Below the pieces are notes generated by a model. The model made no database searches. It was not told where the DNA came from and saw only the letters and a program-made list of their open reading frames with translations. Below are positions 10,459 to 21,660 of a stretch of DNA of 64,000 nucleotides, one piece after another. This DNA comes from Coprinellus micaceus (taxonomy: Eukaryota; Basidiomycota; Agaricomycetes; Agaricales; Psathyrellaceae). Both the position numbers and the translations under genes were made by a program. The stretch is from the NCBI GenBank assembly GCA_951394405.1, contig OX596335.1:3224001-3288000 (forward strand), written 5' to 3'. Every line of letters starts with the position of its first letter. The stretch's first letter is position 1.

Positions 10459-11096
10459 TTCTTCGGCCGTCGAGGGTGAGGGGTGGTCATTGTGGTGGTT
10501 CTGAACACGGGGTGTCAGTTAAAAGGCGTCTCAAGGGTATATTGGATACACACGTGCCTGGATGGAGGGTCCTACTGCTGAATTGCTACGCGAACGGAAA
10601 TATGCCATGAACGCCGCTCGCGGCGTGCAGGGGTCGTGGAGGGGGAAAAGTCGAAAGGCCTGTTCAACTTCCAGGGGCTGCACATGTGACCACGTGCCCA
10701 CCTCATGGGCACAGCTTCCTCCGAATTCTCTTCCCCGGACCCCACTTTCATGTCACATTAATCTGTACGAACAAAGCTGGCTAGACCACAGAGCAGTGAA
10801 CCCAAGCTTTTTGACTCCTTCGATCACCTGGCGATGCAGCTCTGGCCTTCTTTGACGAGACTGGCGACCTAGATGTGGGGAAGAACCGGGGAGGTCGGGG
10901 TGTGCATATGAAGATCCTCCACCCGCGAAACATGTGTCCGTGGCATGAGGAGCCTCCTGTCGGTGAATCCTGACTACCTACACGGTCCTCAAGCCACTCA
11001 GCGCCTGGCTGTATCGTGATCACCACCTAATTATTGATCGCACAGAGTAAAAAGATCATTTCCATATCGGGGCTTCAATTTCGACTTCATCTCTCG
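10459..11096. promoter_or_regulatory. Divergent promoter of the 1520-aa gene and ADE5,7
   Basis: The region carries a cluster of palindromes: CACATGTG at 10681-10688, the E-box CACGTG at 10691-10696, and an inverted repeat GTGCCCA-cctca-TGGGCAC at 10694-10712. A TGACTC lies at 10812-10817. In budding yeast TGACTC is the Bas1/Bas2 and Gcn4 site of purine genes; transfer of that role here is inference, and a single 6-mer can occur by chance. No gene is visible. Confidence 0.4.
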
Positions 11097-13748
11097 ATGT
11101 CTCTACGCATTCTCGTGCTCGGAAACGGCGGCAGAGAGCACGCCCTCACTTGGAGGCTTGCTCAGTCGCCCAACGTCGAGCACATCTACGTCGCCCCAGG
11201 AAATGCGGGCACCAAGCTTGAGCCCAAGACCACCAACCTCGACGATATACCATATACTGATTTCGCCCGACTCGTAGAATTCGCGGTCAAAAACGGCGTA
11301 TGTGTGTCGCGAGGTGCACGAGGCCACTGCTAAAACATCACATAGATCTCTCTCGTAATACCAGGCCCCGAGCAGCCCCTCGTCGATGGCGTTGAGACCC
11401 ACTTCCGCAAAGGTGCCATTCCGCCCAACGCCACTCGACGCTTGGACTGACCGGTTTTCAGTCGGTATCCCTGTTTTTGGCCCCAGCGCAAAAGCCGCCA
11501 GGATGGAGGGATCCAAAGCCTTCTCCAAGGATTTTATGACCCGCCACAATATACCCACTGCCCGATTCCAAACCTTCCAATCATCCCAACTCGAAGAGGC
11601 TATCACCCACATCAACACCATCGACTACCCCGTCGTGCTCAAAGCATCCGGCCTCGCTGCAGGGAAGGGTGTCCTAATCCCCGAATCCAAGGAAGAAGCA
11701 ATTGCAGGGCTCAAGGAGATTTTCGTCGCTCGTGCTTTCGGAGATGCAGGTCCGTCCGAAGCAATCGCTCCGCTTTCCTGATCCATCCAATGACCCCTAT
11801 CCATATAGGCGACGAAGTCGTCATCGAAGAGTTCATGACGGGCCCTGAAATCTCTATTTTGGCCTTCTCCGATGGGTACACGATCGTTCCCCTCCCCGCT
11901 GCCCAAGACCACAAGCGTATCGGTGATGGAGACAAGGGTCCCAACACTGGTGGGATGGGCGCTTATGCTCCTGCCCCCGCTGCCACCCCCGAAATCCTGG
12001 AGAGGATCATGAAGGAGTCGTTGCAACCCACTGTCGACGGAATGCGTCGTGAAGGCCCGTTGCCTCAGTTGTCGGCTCTGGCTGTCTACTGAACGTCCAT
12101 TTAGGCTTCCCCTTCGTCGGCCTGCTCTTCACTGGGTTCATGCTCACTGAGGCTGGGCCAAAGGTTCTCGAGTACAACGTCCGCTTTGGAGATCCCGAGA
12201 CTGAGGCCTTGATGCTTCTTTTGGATCCCAACGTTGATCTTGCTTCCGTATTCTTGGTACGTCTTGTCGCGTGCCTATTCAGAGTCCGGCATACTGACCG
12301 TGTTCCTCGCAGGCTGCCGCTGAGCACAGGCTCGACTCCGTCGAAATTACCACCAAGCCAGGAAGTGCGGTCACCGTGGTTCTCGCTTCCCAAGGTTACC
12401 CTGGCACTTACGAGAAGGGCAAGACAATCACAATTGGCGAGCTCCCTTCCGACGTCGTTGTCTTCCACGCCGGCACCAAGAGCTCTGAAAATGACGTTGT
12501 CACAGCTGGTGGTCGCGTCCTCGCAGTGTCCGCTTATGGTCCCAATCTCGAGGGTGCCCTCGCTGCTGCCTACAAGGCCATTGACAACATCGCTTTCGAG
12601 GGTAAAACCTTCCGAAGGGATATTGCACACCGGTAAGCGCTTCATCTCGTCTTTCCACCCGCGAACTCATCCACCCCAGTGCTCTCAACGCATCAAAAGA
12701 AGGCTTGACCTACGCACAAGCCGGTGTCGACGTTGACGCTGGTAACGCCCTCGTAGAGGCCATCAAGCCCCTGGTACGGGCAACCAAGCGCTCAGGGGCA
12801 GATGTCGAGATTGGCGGCTTCGGTGGCGTCTTCGACCTTAAAGCCACAGGCTACAAGGATCCTGTCCTTGTCAGCGGCACGGACGGTGTTGGGACCAAGC
12901 TCCGCCTCGCTGTCGACACCGGCATCCACGACACCGTCGGTATTGACCTTGTCGCCATGTCCGTCAACGACCTCCTCGTCCAGGGCGCCGAGCCCCTCTA
13001 CTTCCTTGACTACTACGGCTGCAGCAAGCTCGAAGTCGACGTAGCCTCACAAGTCATTAAAGGTATCGCTGAGGGCTGCAAACGGGCTGGATGCGCTCTC
13101 ATCGGTGGTGAGACGGCTGAGATGCCTGGAATGTACCTTCCAGGTGACTATGACCTTGCTGGGTTCGCAGTCGGCGCCGTCGAGCGTAACCTCATCCTCC
13201 CTACCAAGGACATACAGGAAAGCGACGTCCTCCTCGGGCTTTCCTCGTCTGGAGTGCACTCCAACGGCTTCTCCCTCGTCCGTAAAGTCGTTCAAGTGTC
13301 GGGATGCACCTATGACTCCCCCTGCCCTTGGAACCCCGAGCAGAAACTCGGCCGCACCCTCCTCGAACCTACCCGCATCTATATATCCCAAGTCCTCCCC
13401 CTGGTCCATGCTGGGCTTCTCAAGGGCATGTCCCACATCACTGGTGGCGGTTTCATTGAAAACATTCCCCGCGTCCTCCCAAAAAACCTTGGCTGCTACG
13501 TCGACGCCTCGGCATGGTCCTTGCCACCCGTCTTCCGCTTCCTGCGCAAACACGGGAACATCGAGCCATTCGAGATGGCGAGGACGTTCAACAATGGTAT
13601 TGGACTCGTACTGATCGTGGCGCGGGAGAATGCCGACGAGGTGGTTCAGAAGCTCGAGGGTGGTGAGTCGAGGGTGTACAAAATCGGAGAGGTCACTTCG
13701 AAGCCTGGAGTGGAGATGCGCAATGTATTGACGTGGCTCGAGGATTAG
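11097..13748 (+). CDS. ADE5,7: Bifunctional GAR synthetase / AIR synthetase
   Basis: Seven exons (11097-11297, 11346-11412, 11462-11749, 11809-12054, 12105-12256, 12313-12632, 12680-13748) encode 780 residues, close to the fungal family length. Residues 1 to about 425 form the ATP-grasp GAR synthetase (N-terminal [12 protein letters not shown], then [19 protein letters not shown] and VRFGDPE). Residues from about 433 form AIR synthetase ([40 protein letters not shown]-like SHITGGGF). The protein carries out steps 2 and 5 of de novo purine synthesis in the cytosol. The 12055-12104 intron works best with a GC donor, which keeps the sequence [11 protein letters not shown]; a GT donor at 12049 would drop two residues. 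Regulation by the divergent promoter upstream is plausible. Confidence 0.95.
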
Positions 13749-14600
13749 CGAGTCTTTATGCGGCCTTAAATGGACTGTAGGTAATAAGGTAAAGAGTAAG
13801 ATATGGTGGGATAGGGTACAAAAGCCATTGTAGCATACTGAACTGAATGACAAAAAAGCAAATTGCCAAGCATGGAGCATCGATGATTCCGAACGCCGTA
13901 CGACAATATGTAAGAAGCTGAGATGAACAACCAGCTTTGTGGAGGTGGGAGGGATGCAGGTCGGGACGTATGATAGCATGTTACAGAACCAAGGTAGTTA
14001 CTAGTGTGATGTGATGTGTGTGGTGGGCATAATACAGAGCGGATAGATGATCGTGATAGGCAATGATACGGGGACGACGGAAGACTCGACGGAATAGATC
14101 AGAAAAGAGCAGGAAAAGGGAAGAAGGAAGCAAGAAGAATGTGCACAGACAAACCAAGAGAGAGTCTCGATGCAATGATGCGTTTTATGCCTACAAAAGC
14201 TTAGTGGTAGACCTTTTGAAGGGGAGGAAAAAGTAGAAGAAAAAGTAGAGTAGATGTGGCGTCGACTTGGAAAGTGGACGGAATATGAGTGTCAATAAGT
14301 GAGCTAAACCAAATGTGAGGAGGAAGTAAAAAGCACAACGACAGCAAGAGACCACAAATCGTAAAAGGATCACTGAGGAAGACAATTGGACAGACTCGTC
14401 AAGCGATGGGACAAAGCAGGGAGAAAAGTCGATGAAGATAGATGAATGGAGGAGACAGAGACCCGCCAAAGAGAAGGAACTAGATCAGTAGAGAAGGGAA
14501 AGAGATAAACAGTACAACAGAGCAGCAACGTGATGGAGTCCAGTGCAGCACAATCTAGGGTGGATGGATGGCCCACAGGAAAGTAAGTGACCTGTGGATT
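13749..14600. other. Intergenic region between convergent genes
   Basis: These 850 nt are the 3' flanks of ADE5,7 and the ankyrin/CCCH gene. The minus strand has pyrimidine-rich open stretches with poor coding character. I see no gene or structured element. Confidence 0.4.
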
Positions 14601-16780
14601 TTAGGCAGAGACAGAAACCTCCTTGGGGGTCTCGGGGGCAGAGGTCACGGCGGGGGTTTTTGCGGCTGCGGCGAAAGACAGAGGGAACTTTTGAGCTACC
14701 GGAGCAGGGGCCTGGATAGGGACAGGGGCCGCTTCCTGTACTTGCTCCGGAGCAAAGGCGTGCTTCGTGACTTCAACCTGAGGTTCCTATAACATGACAA
14801 AGGAAGAAGAGTGAGTCGGTGTCGCCGAAAGCACCCGAGGATATGCCCTTACCTCCTTGGATGGAACTGATTCGGGAGAACGAGCACGAACGCTCCCACT
14901 AGTGCTGACAGTGGACGTACTATTCTCCTTCTTGAAGGGGGCAGGCGCCGACAAGATCTGGGCAGCGGTGGGACCATTCACGCCGTTGACTCGCTTGGGT
15001 GGGGTGACAGAGCCAGGAAGAACGGGGAAGTCATCTGCACTGGGCACACGTTGGGGCCTAACGGGCGCAGCGCCAGGAACCCGTTTGCCGTTCACCCCGT
15101 TGTGGTGATGGTGCTTGTGGGGACCTTGTGGGAACTTGGGACGGTTACCAGGATCAGTCGACTGAGATCGACTTGAACCCTCAGCGGCACCGTTCTGAGG
15201 ACGTGGGGCATCCTATTTGTCCTGTCAAAATACACTCACAAAAATTGGTATACGCAAATTTAGCTTACATCCCGCACATTCATATTCCCCATCTTCTGTG
15301 CAATGGCTGTCACGCCATTAACGTGGTTGGGGCCTCGAGGTGGTCGTGGCGCTCCACCCCTGGGGGCGAAGTAATGGTGCGCGTGGTTCGGTCCTGGATT
15401 TTCCGACAAGATGTGAGGGAAGCGGCAGTCATCACTGTGAACGGCGTTAAAATGGCGAACACATCGAAATGAATTTGATCCAGACATACCCGTTCTTGCA
15501 TCGGCCGGAGGGGAAGAACATGCACGGCGGCTTGTTGGCCTTGATGAAAGAGTTGCGTCGGGGAGCACCGCCGCGGCGAGGTCCGTTGCCGTCACGGAAA
15601 GCAGGCTGAGGAACGAATCCATCAAGTTGACCGTTAGAACCCGGAGGCTTGCCGTCAGCGTCAGCGTAACCCATGGGAGGGGGAGGGTAATATTGGCCGT
15701 CATGACCGGGGAATGGGACGGCAGGGTTATACATAGCGGTAGGAGATTGAGGTACCGGGCCAGACGGATGGGGAGGCTGATGGTGCATGGGAGGCAGAGG
15801 GGGGACGGACATCGGAACGGGGACAGGACCGGGGTGGGGATAGCTTGACGGCGACATTGGTCCATAATGACCCATGGGATGAGGGTGTGGAGCGCCATTG
15901 GGAAAGCCAGCCTGTGGTTGCCCGACTTCAGAAGGGCTCCTTCCATGCATGGGAGGGGGGCCGGGTGGTGGAGACATCGGGCTCATCTGAGAGGTTACGT
16001 TGATGTTAGGCTGCTGAAATGCCGGGGGTGGGGGAGGGGGATAATATCCATACGGATTGCCCATGGCGGGGTCGAAGGGAGGGTACTGGCCAGGCGGCGG
16101 AGGGGGACCATTGAACGGAGTAACAGGGTGGGCGAAGACGCAGTGAACCCCGAAGCGGCACGCGGGATAGTACCTGCAGGGAATCATCTTGGCGATATCC
16201 GGTGGGGGCAGATGGCCAAAGGCAGCAGCGTTGGCGTCGCCGTTGGGGTGAGGGGGAGGAGGGTAGTACACGCCGGCGTCACCTATGGGCGGCATGACAC
16301 CGTTCATGGGAGGGTAGTAGCCATAGGCGCCAGGTGGCGGTGGAGGCGGAGGGTAGTAGCCCTTTCCGGTGTCATCGTGGGCGTAGACGTTCTCCTGGCT
16401 CGGGTCGGCATGCGCAGGTATCTGGTAGGACCTCAATAGCTCATAGATGGCTGGATCCTGTGTGTAGGCCTCCACTCTGCCATGCCCGGTCGCAACGTTG
16501 GGGTCGGCACCTGCAGCCCATTAATTAGGCGGGATCACGGCTGACGACGACGAGCGACGTACCCTTGTTGAGCAGCACCCTCACGACCTCAATGTGACCA
16601 TTCTTGACGGCCTCGACAAGCGGGGTAGCCCCGGTGTGATCTGCAGAACATCAGCTGGATATCGGCGGGGAAGGTGTCGGGGTGCTGACCTTTCTCCTCG
16701 AGGTCGACGGGGCCGTTGAGGATGGCGAGCACAGCGTCGAGGTCGCCTTCGAATACAGCCTTCCAGATAGGGGAGACCAT
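14601..16780 (-). CDS. Ankyrin-repeat protein with two CCCH zinc fingers
   Basis: Six exons (16780-16690, 16640-16563, 16510-15490, 15434-15269, 15212-14853, 14786-14601) encode 633 residues. Residues 1-65 contain ankyrin repeats (WKAVFEGDLDAVLAIL, then HTGATPLVEAVKNGHIEVV). A CCCH finger near residue 168 has spacing C-x5-C-x5-C-x3-H; a second near residue 386 has C-x7-C-x5-C-x3-H and is split by an intron. Between them lies a 200-residue Pro/Tyr/Gly/Met-rich stretch, and an RGG-like patch (GPRRGGAPRR) precedes finger two. CCCH fingers usually bind RNA, so a role in mRNA control is likely, with ankyrin repeats binding protein partners. The exact family is not known to me. Confidence 0.85.
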
Positions 16781-17052
16781 TTGAGCTTTGGGGAGAGTAG
16801 AGCAGAGGAGAGCAGAGGAGAGGGGCAAAAGAACAGTTACCCGGCCCGGGGATGTCCGCACTAGGAAAAAAATCATACGTCCAGATCATCGAACCCTTAT
16901 CGGGCAATCGCCGACCCGCTTCTCCTCCGTCACGCGCCCCGCCTCCCCATCCCCGGGTTGGCGGTGAAGGTGCATCGAGGGGACCGGACTGATCGAACAT
17001 GCTCTCGTAAATTATAAGCTATATACATACAAAAGTTGTACTAAGCCTATAG

Positions 17053-18673
17053 CTACAGGCGCGGGTGCATGATCTCGTGCAGCGTCGAGCTGTCCATTCC
17101 CAATTTGCTCAATAGGCGCTGGGCAGGTCCTCCAGCAGTGGGAGGTAGCTGTAGCTCGCGCGACGCAGGCAACTCCATCAGCTCGCGAACCGCGGTCTTG
17201 GCCTCTTTGCCTGGAAAAGATGGGTCAGCTCAGGCCGCGTATTGTCGGGTCACAAACATACCCTTGTACAGCACCTCATACACCTGTCATACGATATTCA
17301 GCATATTTTACTCTCTGAAAAACTGCCACGACACGTACTGCTTGTGCGATGGGTGCGGTGATGCCCAGCTCGTCTATCACCGTTTTCACGGCCTCTGTAG
17401 TGGACACACCTTCAGCCACGCTTCCAAGGGTCTTCATGATCTGTTCCAAGGGTTCGCCCTGGCCGAGACGGTACCCTACAGTGTAGTTACGGCTGTTCGG
17501 TGAGCTGCACGTCAAGAACAAGTCGCCCACTCCAGACAACCCCAGGAAGGTGAGCGGCGAAGCGCCATACGCGGTCCCAATGCAAGTCATTTCGGCCAGT
17601 CCACGCGTAATGATCACTGAGGAGATGTCAGCCGAGGGACACGAAACATAGCCCCTTATTCCAACACGTACTTGCGCGTGTGTTATTCAAGAAGCCGAGG
17701 CCGTCTGCCATCCCCGAAGCAATAGCATACACGTTCTTCAGGGCTCCAGACAACTCGATACCGATGGGGTCAAATCCAGTGTAGCTGTAACGCTAACATC
17801 AGAATCACAAGTAAGCCTGATGCAGGATTTTGGCCCACCATCGGAAATGAGGTTGATGGAAGAGGGTGGCAGCCTTTGACGCTTCGTCCTCGGTAAAGGA
17901 GGCAACGGATACGGAGGTAGGCTGCCTCTCGACGACTGCATCCCAGATTGAGGTCAATGAATCAAACGGACAAGGGGTCATAGACTCACTCTCTTTGGCG
18001 AACGAAGGTCCGGACTGAAAGGAGTCAGCCGCGCGTTCGAAAAAGAGTAGATACGGAACTCACAATGAAGGTTGCAGCCTTTGCAATCTCCGGGCCACAC
18101 GTATCGACGATGATTTCCAGCGTCAAAGCATGAGTACCGACTTCGATACCCTTATTGACGAAAATTAAGAGGGGTAGATTATTAAGATCCAGCTTGGGAC
18201 GAATATATTCAAGATTACGTCTGTGGGTGGTGTTAACACGACGCCAAAGATTATGGGGGGATGACGACGACGCACCTAAGGAACTGAGTGGGAATAGCGA
18301 ATAGCAACACGTCCATGCTGTCCATGAACTCCTTGTCAGGGAGGTCAGGGCCAATGGCCTTGATATTCTTGGGGAAATCATGGGTTGGGAGATATACTGG
18401 ATTCCGGTGGTGCTCGTTGAAGTGTTTCACGATCTCAAGCTCCCTTGCCCACACCCAGACGTCATGCTGTGAGTCTCCAAGATGGGACGCGAGACACGAT
18501 CCAAAGTTGCCCGCTCCAAAGATCAGGACCTTGGAGTTGCTGGGTGGTTGGGGCTTGGAGGAGACCATGGCGAGCGAAGAGAATCTCTGGTGACGGAAGG
18601 TAGAGAAGACCGAATGAGGGACAGAGAGGCGAGGGACTGGTTTGAAGCGGAACAAGTGATGGAGCAGCAGCAT
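17053..18673 (-). CDS. NAD(P)-dependent glycerol-3-phosphate dehydrogenase, GpsA type
   Basis: Eight exons (18673-18276, 18220-18064, 18014-17990, 17935-17839, 17784-17672, 17616-17339, 17283-17262, 17210-17053) give 415 residues. It reduces dihydroxyacetone phosphate to sn-glycerol-3-phosphate. The Rossmann motif is LIFGAGNFG; family blocks include [44 protein letters not shown] and [14 protein letters not shown]. The wording of these blocks is closer to bacterial GpsA than to yeast Gpd1. Two starts are possible: ATG 18568 (MVSSKP, 380 aa) or ATG 18673, which adds 35 residues with Arg and His but no acidic residue, like a mitochondrial presequence. The C-terminus is PRL, a variant of the peroxisomal PTS1 signal. 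Location is therefore uncertain. Confidence 0.88.
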
Positions 18674-18837
18674 GTGCCAACTTGGGCTTGAAGACAGGGG
18701 CAACAGTCTGCAGTTCCAATCACGTGCGCCACGTATCGCCGCCGACCTGCGCGATGCCGACGTCTGTTCTCTCCGCTTTCGTCTGTTCTCTTTCGTTCTC
18801 ACCGATATACCCCTTTACATCCAACTAATATCTCAGA

Positions 18838-20176
18838 ATGGCGTCCATCCAAGACCGCACACATGAGTTCAAGACCTGCGTAGAATCCATTCGGGCCAGA
18901 TCCGCTGTGGGGAACAGAGGGACAGAGGCGAAGCAGCAGTTGCTTCAAAATGGCAGGGCCAGTCCAAAGTCCGAGTTCTCGAGGATGGCTTCTGCTATTG
19001 GCAAGGACATTAGCAGCACCACTCTCAAGCTTAACAAGCTTGGTCAACGTACGATTACTACCCCCCAGCCCCGACCCCCCGACAGCTCATCCCACTTGAT
19101 TTACAGTTGCAAAGCGGAAGACCCTATTCGACGACCGCCCTGTTGAAATTAGCGTACGCCCTCGAGTTCTCATCTCCTCTTCCGGGAAGGCTTATATGCT
19201 CCGTCTAGGAACTGACGTTCATCGTCAAACAAGACATCGCTAGCATTAACAAGCAGATCGCCCAACTGCAGGCACATGCGAAACAGCAGGAAGCCAAGAA
19301 CGCCTCCACCTCCGCAGAGGGAAAACTGCTCGAAGAACACAACAAAAACATTATCATGATGCTGCAAAGCAAGTTAGCCGAGACAAGTATGACGTTCAAG
19401 GATGTCCTGGAAGTACGGACACAGGTACGCTCCTCGTATCTCCTCCCTGACTCCGTCTCATGTCCGCGCAGAATATGAAGGAGTCCAAATCCCGGACAGA
19501 GCAGTTCATGTACACCGCTTCCTCTGCTGCCAACCACCCACCCTCCAGTACGTCCGCAACTCTTTTCTCCGGACATTTGCCAGACAATTAAATTGCGGTG
19601 TCAGTGCTCTATCGCGGAACCCCCGACCCCATGGGTGATGGCAGCCCGACAAAAGCATTCGACCCGAAAGGCAAGAGCAGGGCGTTGCAGAACGGCGACG
19701 TCCTGGCGCTCGATCTGGACGCAGCGGAGGAGGGAGGGGGTGCCTCCAACGGTGGGGCTTTCATGCAGATGCAGCTCGTGGAGCAGCAGGTACGCTGAGG
19801 ACCCTTTTTTCGACGAGTGGATGTTTACTAGACCCGTGATAGGATTCTTATATTCAACAGCGGTCCACCGCTATCGAGTCGATTGAGTCGACTATCGCGG
19901 AGCTCGGACAGATCTTCCAGCAGTTGGCACATATGGTTGCTGAGCAGGGAGAGCGGGTTCAGCGAATAGACGCCGACACACAAGATATTGCCGACAACGT
20001 CAGAATGGGTCATAACGAGCTGCTCAAGTATTGGGGTCGCATATCGAATGACCGGTGGTTGATGCTCAAGATCTTCGGTGTTCTGATTGTTTTCGTGCGT
20101 TACTATCTATCTCCTTCTCCCTGGACTTGCAAGCTGACTATGGCCCTAGTTCTTGCTCTTCATCCTCGTTTCGTGA
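18838..20176 (+). CDS. SED5: Golgi syntaxin-5-type t-SNARE
   Basis: Seven exons (18838-19048, 19107-19153, 19209-19424, 19472-19547, 19605-19789, 19861-20094, 20150-20176) encode 331 residues. The N-terminus (MASIQDRTHEFKTCVESI) is the Sly1-binding type leader of syntaxin 5, followed by the Habc helices. The SNARE motif (about residues 246-308) has the Qa core ELGQIFQQLAHMVAEQGE, and the last 21 residues form the tail anchor, completed by a 27-nt final exon. It is the Qa-SNARE for ER-to-Golgi and intra-Golgi fusion. It is divergent from the dehydrogenase gene with only 164 nt between start codons, so they probably share promoter sequence. Confidence 0.95.
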
Positions 20177-20301
20177 ACTCCATTGCGGAAGCACATATAT
20201 ACCATTGGGACACTATTTTTATGGACATAATTATCCGTCGTGCCGGCACTGGCCAATACATCTCATTCCTACCCCTCCCCCATTGCAGCACAGGGTATAG
20301 C

Positions 20302-21493
20302 CTAACCAACAGGTATGGCGTTGACTCCAGTTCCGAGGGTCTTTGGTTTCTTCTTTCCGCGTAAGTGTTTCTTGCCGCCACGACGGGTCTCTTCCACTGC
20401 GTCTCCGACCGTCCAGGTCTTCTCGGCGGTAGGGGCTTCGTCGAGGCCTGACGTTGACGACCATCGTTGTGGTCGATCTGGTCTGGAGAGGGTTTCTTGG
20501 GACGCGTTCTTCTTCTTGCCCTTGTCGGCTGCCTCGACCTTCTTTTGCTACTCCAGTGTCATAATTAGCCCAAGGACGATCCAAAAGGTTACTCACTCGT
20601 TGCGACAGCAGACCCTTGTTCCGTTCCTTCAGCTTGTTCATCCTGGTTTCTGACTTGCCTCCGCCTCCAGCAGTCAGCTCGACGTTGATCATTCGTCCGT
20701 CGAGCATAGATTGGTGCAGTTTCAGAGCTTGTTGGAGGCCAGCTTTGGCCTTGAATTCGAGGAAGGCGCATCCTTTTGACTTCGGTCGTGCTGCAACGCC
20801 TGGTCTAGGTTTGGGGGTGAGGAGACGGATTTCTGGTGGAGGGTCGCACGCTGCAAAATGTTTCTGAACGGCCGCCTTCGGTGTGGTGTATTGTAGGTTG
20901 CCTAGAAAGATGTCAGAAAACACCATAGGAATGCCTAAATGACACATACCGACGAATAGAATAAACTTCTGTTTCCTGCTATCCTCACCTCCCTCGTCTC
21001 CCTCCTTCCCCGACTTCTTCTTCTTCTTCGGCTGCCCCTTCTCCCCCTTCACCTCTCCATCTACTTCCATAGCCACCCTTTCACCTTCACCTTCCCCAGC
21101 TTCTTCGTCTTGCTCCCTTTTCCGCTTCCTGCCCAGCTTCGCAGCCACCTCCACCTTCGCGTCTCCATCTTCGCCCTTGCGTTTACCCTTCCCTTTTGCG
21201 ACCGTATCTCCCTTCTTCCGGCGCTCTTGGTCCTGCGCTTGATCCAGAACTGTTGCCACTTCCACTTCACCGCCTGTGAGGCCAGCGAGATCTTGGTCCT
21301 CCATGGCAGGGATTGCATTAGAGTCCATTTCAGCGAGGTCGTCATGCTTGTCGCTTCCTTTCGTTTTCTTGCCGGATTTGCGGTCTCGGAATGCAAGGGC
21401 TTTTTGTTGCTTTTTTGTGAGTTTCTTCTGAGAAGAGGAAGAGGGGCCGGAGGGGGAGGGGGTTGCAATGGGTGCTGGTGTAACGAGGCTCAT
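20302..21493 (-). CDS. RRM protein, NOP6-like nucleolar ribosome-biogenesis factor
   Basis: Three exons (21493-20950, 20901-20597, 20547-20302) encode 364 residues. The first half is highly charged with Lys-rich clusters (KKQQKALAFRDRK, PKKKKKSGK), typical of nucleolar proteins. One RRM starts near residue 178: RNP2 is LFVGNL and RNP1 is KGCAFLEF. After it come a basic helix (RMNKLKERNKGLLSQR) and a Lys/Arg-rich tail. A single RRM flanked by basic tails and ending in a KERN-type helix resembles yeast Nop6, a small-subunit biogenesis factor; the family call is by layout, not by alignment. It ends 126 nt from SED5, tail to tail. Confidence 0.7.
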
Positions 21494-21660
21494 CGTGGAG
21501 AGCTCGTGGGGATCAGCTTTTTGTGCGTTTCGTTGGAGACTGTGCAATGTCCTCGTGTCTCCGTTCTCGTCTAAGACTAGAAAGCCCTGACTGCGTCAAA
21601 CGAAACGTGAACGATGCGGGGGTGAGGCAGTGAGGAAGACGAGCCTGTCGGAGTTGCAGA

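Noticed and set aside
13047..13979. 310-codon frame on the minus strand over the end of ADE5,7
   Set aside because: It is antisense to the AIR synthetase domain, whose conserved blocks are unmistakable, and shows no protein character of its own.
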